DNA from: CAWEFA01 sp963808135
GTDB lineage: Bacteria; Bacteroidota; Bacteroidia; Bacteroidales; DTGW01
Reading direction: 5' to 3'
NCBI GenBank assembly: GCA_963808135.1
Contig: CAWEFA010000056.1
Span: forward strand, 1-19,510
DNA length: 19,510 nucleotides
The notes under the pieces: model-generated
The model's input: only the letters and a program-made list of their open reading frames with translations
What the model was told of the DNA's origin: nothing
Database searches by the model: none
Translations under genes and position numbers: made by a program
In this document: positions 16,563 to 19,510 of the stretch, one piece after another
How the letters are laid out: each line of letters starts with the position of its first letter
Numbering within the stretch: position 1 is the first letter of the stretch

Positions 16563-16795
16563 TTTTAAAAAATTACATTTGAATCCCCTTGTTTTTTTAT
16601 CATGTAATGAAGAAAATTGTTTACATTACCCAATTATGTAATTTAAATAAAAATTTAAAAACTATTAGGAAAAAAATACTTCTATCATTAAATTTGATGT
16701 TCAAAATGTTAATTAAATAGTTAATTATCTAATTGTAAGTTGATTTTTATTTTTTAAGTATAATCGGTTTATTATAATTACAAAAATTTAATGAA

Positions 16796-17905
16796 ATGAA
16801 AAAGATAATACAAGTATTCATATTCTTTTCAATTGCAGGGTGCTTATTTGGCCAAAGCGCCAAGCAATGCGTAAAGGCCGGGAATGAATTTATGGTTGCG
16901 AAAAATTACAAAGATGCAATTGCTCAATTTTCTAAAGCCATTGAAATTGAGCCAAAGAAAGCTAATTACTACACGCTGCGCGCTGATGCCTATGAAAAAA
17001 GTGGCGATTTGGTAAATGCATACGAAGATGTGAAAAGGGCAATAGTTTTTGATGACAATACTGATACAAGGGTGCAAGCTGGTCGCCTTGCTTATTTATT
17101 GAAAAAATATGACGAAGCTTTAACCCAGCTCGATAAAGCTTTGGAATTAAAGCGCTCAAATAATGACGCCTATGAATACAAAATAAGGATATTCATCATC
17201 CAGCAGGATTATAATAAAGCACAGGAAGTTTGCAAAGAAGCTTTGAAAAACAAAGAAACTGCAATTAATTATTATTTAAGTGCAACAGTCCTTGATAACC
17301 TGGGAAATTTTGAAAATTCCGAAACAGCTTATAAAAAAGCTATCTCAAAAGATAAAAAATATGAAGATGCTTATGTTGGGCTGGCCGACTTATTGATCAG
17401 GCTCAACAAACTGACGAAGCCATGCAATACATCGGAAAATTGTTGGAGGTTAATCCGAACAATACCAATGCTTATGTTGAAAGAAGCAAAGTATTTGTTA
17501 AACGGATCGATTTCCCGACTGCCATAAATGATATTTCTAAAGCTATAATTATAAAACCCGGCGATGAACAGTTGTTTTTTACCCGTGGTCAATATTATCA
17601 GCAGTTTACACAATATCAGAATGCCATAAACGATTACAACAAAGTTTTAACGTTAAACGATAAAAATGCCGAAGCCTATTATCAAAGGGCTTCATGCTAC
17701 GACGAACTTCCGATTTTAAATCGGCAATAAAGGATTATAAAAAACTGGCAAGTTTATCGGAAGACGATGTCAGGGCGAGAAAATTGTCGATTCGGCTAAA
17801 GAAAAGACTATTTGAACTAAACCGCGAATCAAATCCACTCGTTGTTAAGCTGCTCGATCCTCAACCTCACGATAAGAAATTATCGATGTACCAAAAAATA
17901 AAAAA
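16796..17905 (+). CDS. secreted TPR protein, frameshifted and cut by the junction
   Basis: A tetratricopeptide-repeat protein of the Bacteroidetes envelope type. It begins MKKIIQVFIFFSIAGCLFGQS, a signal peptide in which IAGC (14-17) also fits a lipobox. TPR units follow, for example YKDAIAQFSKAIEIEPKKANYY, DEALTQLDKALEL and TAYKKAISKDKKYEDAY. The frame breaks near 17392-17395: adding one base restores ADLFDQAQQTDEAMQYIGKL in the next frame. It breaks again near 17708: one extra T restores YDELSDFKSAIKDYKKLA. It continues to LSMYQKIKK, then meets GC-rich DNA near 17905, so the C-terminus is missing. Both breaks look like lost homopolymer bases rather than real mutations. The partner domain, if any, cannot be seen. 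Confidence 0.8.
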
Positions 17906-17920
17906 GACCCGCGCTACGAA
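17895..17920. other. junction between Bacteroidetes and alphaproteobacterial sequence
   Basis: AT-rich TPR-gene sequence runs to AAAAAATAAAAAAG and then changes abruptly to GC-rich sequence starting at GACCCGCGCTACG. On the minus strand the GC-rich side continues the GNAT frame (PHPYREDDAREFVARV) until the A-run, after which it reads low-complexity FFIFW. Both genes are broken at the same point. There is no mobile-element end, tRNA or direct repeat here. Confidence 0.8.
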
Positions 17921-18066
17921 TTCGCGCGCATCGTCTTCGCGATAAGGATGGGGCACGCTCGCCAGATTCTTCGCAACGTCCCAATCGCCGATCCAAGCGG
18001 TGATTGCCGGCACGTCGCGAAATTCCGGCGGACGCAAGAGCAGTCTCTCCGTTTCCAGCAGGACAT
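17905..18066 (-). CDS. GNAT-family N-acetyltransferase, N-terminal fragment
   Basis: On the minus strand the sequence reads ETERLLLRPPEFRDV, then ITAWIGDWDVAKNLASVP and PYREDDAREF. This is the classic start of RimJ-like GNAT acetyltransferases, which modify protein N-termini or small molecules. Such a gene often lies between rpmA and obgE in Alphaproteobacteria, which fits. It is cut after about 50 residues by the junction. The nearest ATG (18066) is one frame off; a missing C in a CCC run after ATGTC would give MSLLETERLL, so a one-base deletion is likely. The acetyl-CoA site is not included. Confidence 0.65.
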
Positions 18067-18093
18067 GGCATTCCCTCCATTGCGCGAGGGAAT

Positions 18094-18121
18094 AAAAAAG
18101 GGAGATGGCGGACCATCTCCC
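18094..18121 (-). terminator. intrinsic terminator of rplU-rpmA
   Basis: GGGAGATGG, a 4-base loop and CCATCTCCC form a perfect 9-bp stem that is followed by six T on the minus strand. It lies 50 bases after the rpmA stop. A second stem, GGCCGCC/GGCGGCC at 18134-18155 with an 8-base loop, lies between the stop and this terminator. Confidence 0.85.
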
Positions 18122-18170
18122 TCGCCTCTAATGGGCCGCCAAAGTCGTGGCGGCCTATGTTTTCAGCCGC

Positions 18171-18455
18171 CTATTCTGCCGCGGTCTTCGTCGCCGGTGG
18201 CGCCGCCGTAACCACGGATACGTACGTGCGGCGCTTGAAGCCTTTGCTGAAGGCAACTTGGCCGTCGGTCAGCGCGAAAAGCGTATGGTCCTTGCCCATG
18301 CCGACATTCTCGCCCGGATGGAATTGGGTGCCGCGCTGGCGCACGATGATGTTGCCTGCCGCGATATTCTGGCCGCCGAACAGCTTCACGCCGAGCCTCT
18401 GGCCGGCGCTGTCGCGTCCGTTGCGGGAAGAACCGCCTGCTTTCTTGTGAGCCAT
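18171..18455 (-). CDS. rpmA: 50S ribosomal protein L27
   Basis: A small basic protein of the large subunit whose N-terminus reaches the peptidyl-transferase centre. The 94 residues begin MAHKKAGGSSRNGRDSAGQR, the universal L27 start, followed by GNIIVRQRGTQFHPGENVGMGKDHTLFAL. A short Ala/Pro/Thr-rich tail (AAPPATKTAAE) follows, as seen in some Alphaproteobacteria. It lies 11 bases after rplU in the standard rplU-rpmA order. GC-rich codon use differs sharply from the genes to the left of 17905. Confidence 0.97.
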   Translation of the reverse strand: MAHKKAGGSSRNGRDSAGQRLGVKLFGGQNIAAGNIIVRQRGTQFHPGENVGMGKDHTLFALTDGQVAFSKGFKRRTYVSVVTAAPPATKTAAE

Positions 18456-18466
18456 GACTGCGTTCC

Positions 18467-18774
18467 TTAGGCCGAAATGCCGGTGATCTTGATCTTGGTG
18501 AAGGGCTGGCGATGGCCGCGCTTGCTATGCGTGTTCTTGCGGCGCTTCTTCTTGAAGGCGATGACCTTCTCGCCTTTGCCCTGCGCCACGATTTCGGCCG
18601 TGACGGAGGCGCCCTTCACCAGCGGCGCGCCGGTCTTGGGCTCTCGCCGCCCAGCATCAGGACTTCGCCGAGCTTCAGCTCGCCGCCGACTTCGCCTGCG
18701 ACCTTTTCGATGGTCAGGACGTCGTCCTTGGCCACCTTGTATTGCTTGCCGCCCGTGCGGATCACCGCGAACAT
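18467..18774 (-). CDS. rplU: 50S ribosomal protein L21, with a frameshift
   Basis: A large-subunit protein that binds 23S rRNA and L20. From ATG at 18774 the frame reads MFAVIRTGGKQYKVAKDDVL and continues to GEVLMLGGES. The conserved second half is one frame over: PKTGAPLVKGASV, then the basic KKKRRKNTHSKRGHRQPF, ending TKIKITGISA. Restoring one base in the short C-run at about 18638-18644 joins the halves into a normal L21 of about 103 residues. An essential gene would not carry this lesion, so it is most likely a sequence error. AAGGA lies about 10 bases before the ATG. Confidence 0.92.
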
Positions 18775-18833
18775 GAGCTAAGTCCTTGAAAGAATATGAT
18801 TTCCCGAAAACAGGGGCCCTCGGGGAGCGGCGC

Positions 18834-18861
18834 AATATACTGACGAAAGCTGTTGGGTCAA
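18834..18861 (-). promoter_or_regulatory. sigma-70-type promoter of rplU-rpmA
   Basis: On the minus strand TTGACC (18861-18856), a 16-base spacer and TATATT (18839-18834) form a good housekeeping promoter about 60 bases before the rplU ATG. The leader between them contains a weak GGGCCC-centred hairpin (about 18803-18827) that could be autoregulatory. It is of proteobacterial type, unlike the TAnnTTTG boxes elsewhere in the window. Confidence 0.65.
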
Positions 18862-18990
18862 GCCGCGCGGCGCGGCCAAATCGTCGTCATCCCAAGCAAA
18901 GCCGGGACGAGGCTCGCCGCAGCCCGCACCAATGGGGATATAGCCGAAATGGGAATTCGACCGTGTGGGTTCAAGACCCCGCGACAAAGT

Positions 18991-19005
18991 GTACAAAACA
19001 AGAAC
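18991..19005. promoter_or_regulatory. possible alphaproteobacterial LexA-like site
   Basis: GTAC-aaaacaa-GAAC has the 7-base spacing of the alphaproteobacterial SOS box GTTC-N7-GTTC (complement GAAC-N7-GAAC) with one mismatch. It lies 122 bases upstream of the methyltransferase start. The 352-base gap 18775-19126 otherwise holds the rplU promoter and no gene that I can support. Confidence 0.2.
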
Positions 19006-19126
19006 AAATCAATGGCTTACGAATTCCGATTTGGGAATCGTTCGCAGGGCGCTGCGCCGGGATGTGTGATTCACCTTTGGCAGCCAAGCGTTGTAGTGTC
19101 GGCGCGGCGAAATCTCGGCGGGGCAA

Positions 19127-19510
19127 ATGGGCACGCTCTATTACGGCGACAATCTCACCATCCTGCGCGAGCACGTGAAGGACGAGAGCGTCGATCTGGT
19201 CTACCTCGACCCGCCGTTCAATTCGAACGCCTCCTACAACGTGCTGTTCAAGGCGCCGGACGGGCACGAAAGCCACGCCCAGATGGAGGCGTTCGAGGAC
19301 ACCTGGCACTGGAACGAGACGGCGGAAAAAGCCTTCGACGAGGTGATGCAGTCCGGCAATACCGACGCCGCAGAGATGCTGCGCGCCATGCGCTCGTTCC
19401 TGCACGACAACGACATGATGGCGTATCTCGCGATGATGGCGGTGCGGCTGATCGAACTGCATCGCGTGTTGAAGCAGACGGGTGAACTCAGTACAGGCCA
19501 ACATAACATA
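19127..19510 (+). CDS. site-specific DNA methyltransferase, N-terminal fragment
   Basis: A SAM-dependent methylase resembling type III Mod and related adenine-N6 enzymes. The start reads MGTLYYGDNLTILREHV, then SVDLVYLDPPFNSNASYNVLF, where DPPF is catalytic motif IV and NSNASYN its usual continuation. The helical part MRSFLHDNDMMAYLAMMAVRLIELHRVLK is typical of this family. The family normally continues LK-x-TG-SLYLHCD, but here after TG (to about 19483) the frame reads ELSTGQHNI. The last ~27 bases are less GC-rich and probably do not belong to this gene. The ATG at 19127 follows GGCGGGG, a plausible weak ribosome site. Confidence 0.82.
   Translation, partial: MGTLYYGDNLTILREHVKDESVDLVYLDPPFNSNASYNVLFKAPDGHESHAQMEAFEDTWHWNETAEKAFDEVMQSGNTDAAEMLRAMRSFLHDNDMMAYLAMMAVRLIELHRVLKQTGELSTGQHNI

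Noticed and set aside
18964..18984. T-arm-like GGGTTCAAGACCCC suggesting a tRNA
   Set aside because: Only the inner three pairs of the arm form. No anticodon arm, D-arm or acceptor stem can be drawn around it.
17918..19026. Three EcoRI sites (GAATTC at 17918, 18953 and 19021) as marks of cloning ligations
   Set aside because: The composition change occurs about 10 bases before the first site, and the GNAT frame reads through it. The other two lie in a non-coding gap where nothing shows a join.
17948..19178. Many long plus- and minus-strand frames in the GC-rich part
   Set aside because: GC-rich DNA has few chance stops. These frames overlap rpmA, rplU, the GNAT fragment and the methyltransferase in the wrong frame and carry no family motif.
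1..19510. CRISPR arrays, rRNA genes and a transposase gene
   Set aside because: No regularly spaced repeats, no rRNA sequence and no transposase motif were seen on either strand.

Overview
The window holds two unrelated kinds of DNA. From base 1 to about 17905 it is AT-rich and reads as a Bacteroidetes chromosome. Gene starts are preceded by the Bacteroidetes -7 box TAnnTTTG (seen at 1735, 8053, 9137 and 12224), and several proteins are of Bacteroidetes type: a DUF7033-type deacetylase, a dihydroorotate-dehydrogenase-like protein and a ComEC without a recognisable nuclease domain. From about 17905 to the end the DNA is GC-rich with alphaproteobacterial genes: rpmA and rplU, a cut-off GNAT acetyltransferase, and the start of a DNA methyltransferase. 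The switch occurs in an A-run and cuts genes on both sides, so an assembly or library chimera is the simplest explanation.

Layout of the Bacteroidetes part. 1-2330: a small uncertain ORF, a polysaccharide-deacetylase-like protein and peptide deformylase (def). 2377-2587: a 211-bp MITE-like element with 22-bp perfect terminal inverted repeats and internal C/G-run hairpins. 2645-8886: a dihydroorotate-dehydrogenase-like protein (-), ComEC (+), TrkA (+), Sua5/TsaC (-) and a rhomboid protease (-). 8961-9724: two related REP-like hairpins flanking a cysteine-rich two-TM protein. 9890-11314: an exported GH1 beta-glucosidase, closed by a terminator hairpin shared with the convergent gene. 11484-15466 (all -): a housekeeping pair, prmC and recX, followed in the same direction by an HPr-kinase-like protein, a sulfotransferase, a PqqD-like RiPP recognition element and a lasso-peptide-B2-type protease. 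15519-16562: ribD (+), divergent from prmC. 16796-17905: a secreted TPR protein with two apparent single-base deletions, cut by the junction.

The most interesting biology is at 11484-14061. Kinase, sulfotransferase, RRE and B2 protease are parts known from lasso-peptide and related RiPP pathways. No asparagine-synthetase-like cyclase, precursor or exporter is visible in this window. It could be a dispersed lasso system or a cyclase-less variant in which a peptide is proteolysed, phosphorylated and perhaps sulfated; which of these holds is inference.

Reading-frame quality falls towards the right end. Four places between 17390 and 18644 are best explained by one missing base in a short homopolymer, and the last ~27 bases depart from the methyltransferase family pattern. 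Gene breaks there should be treated as likely sequence error until shown otherwise.
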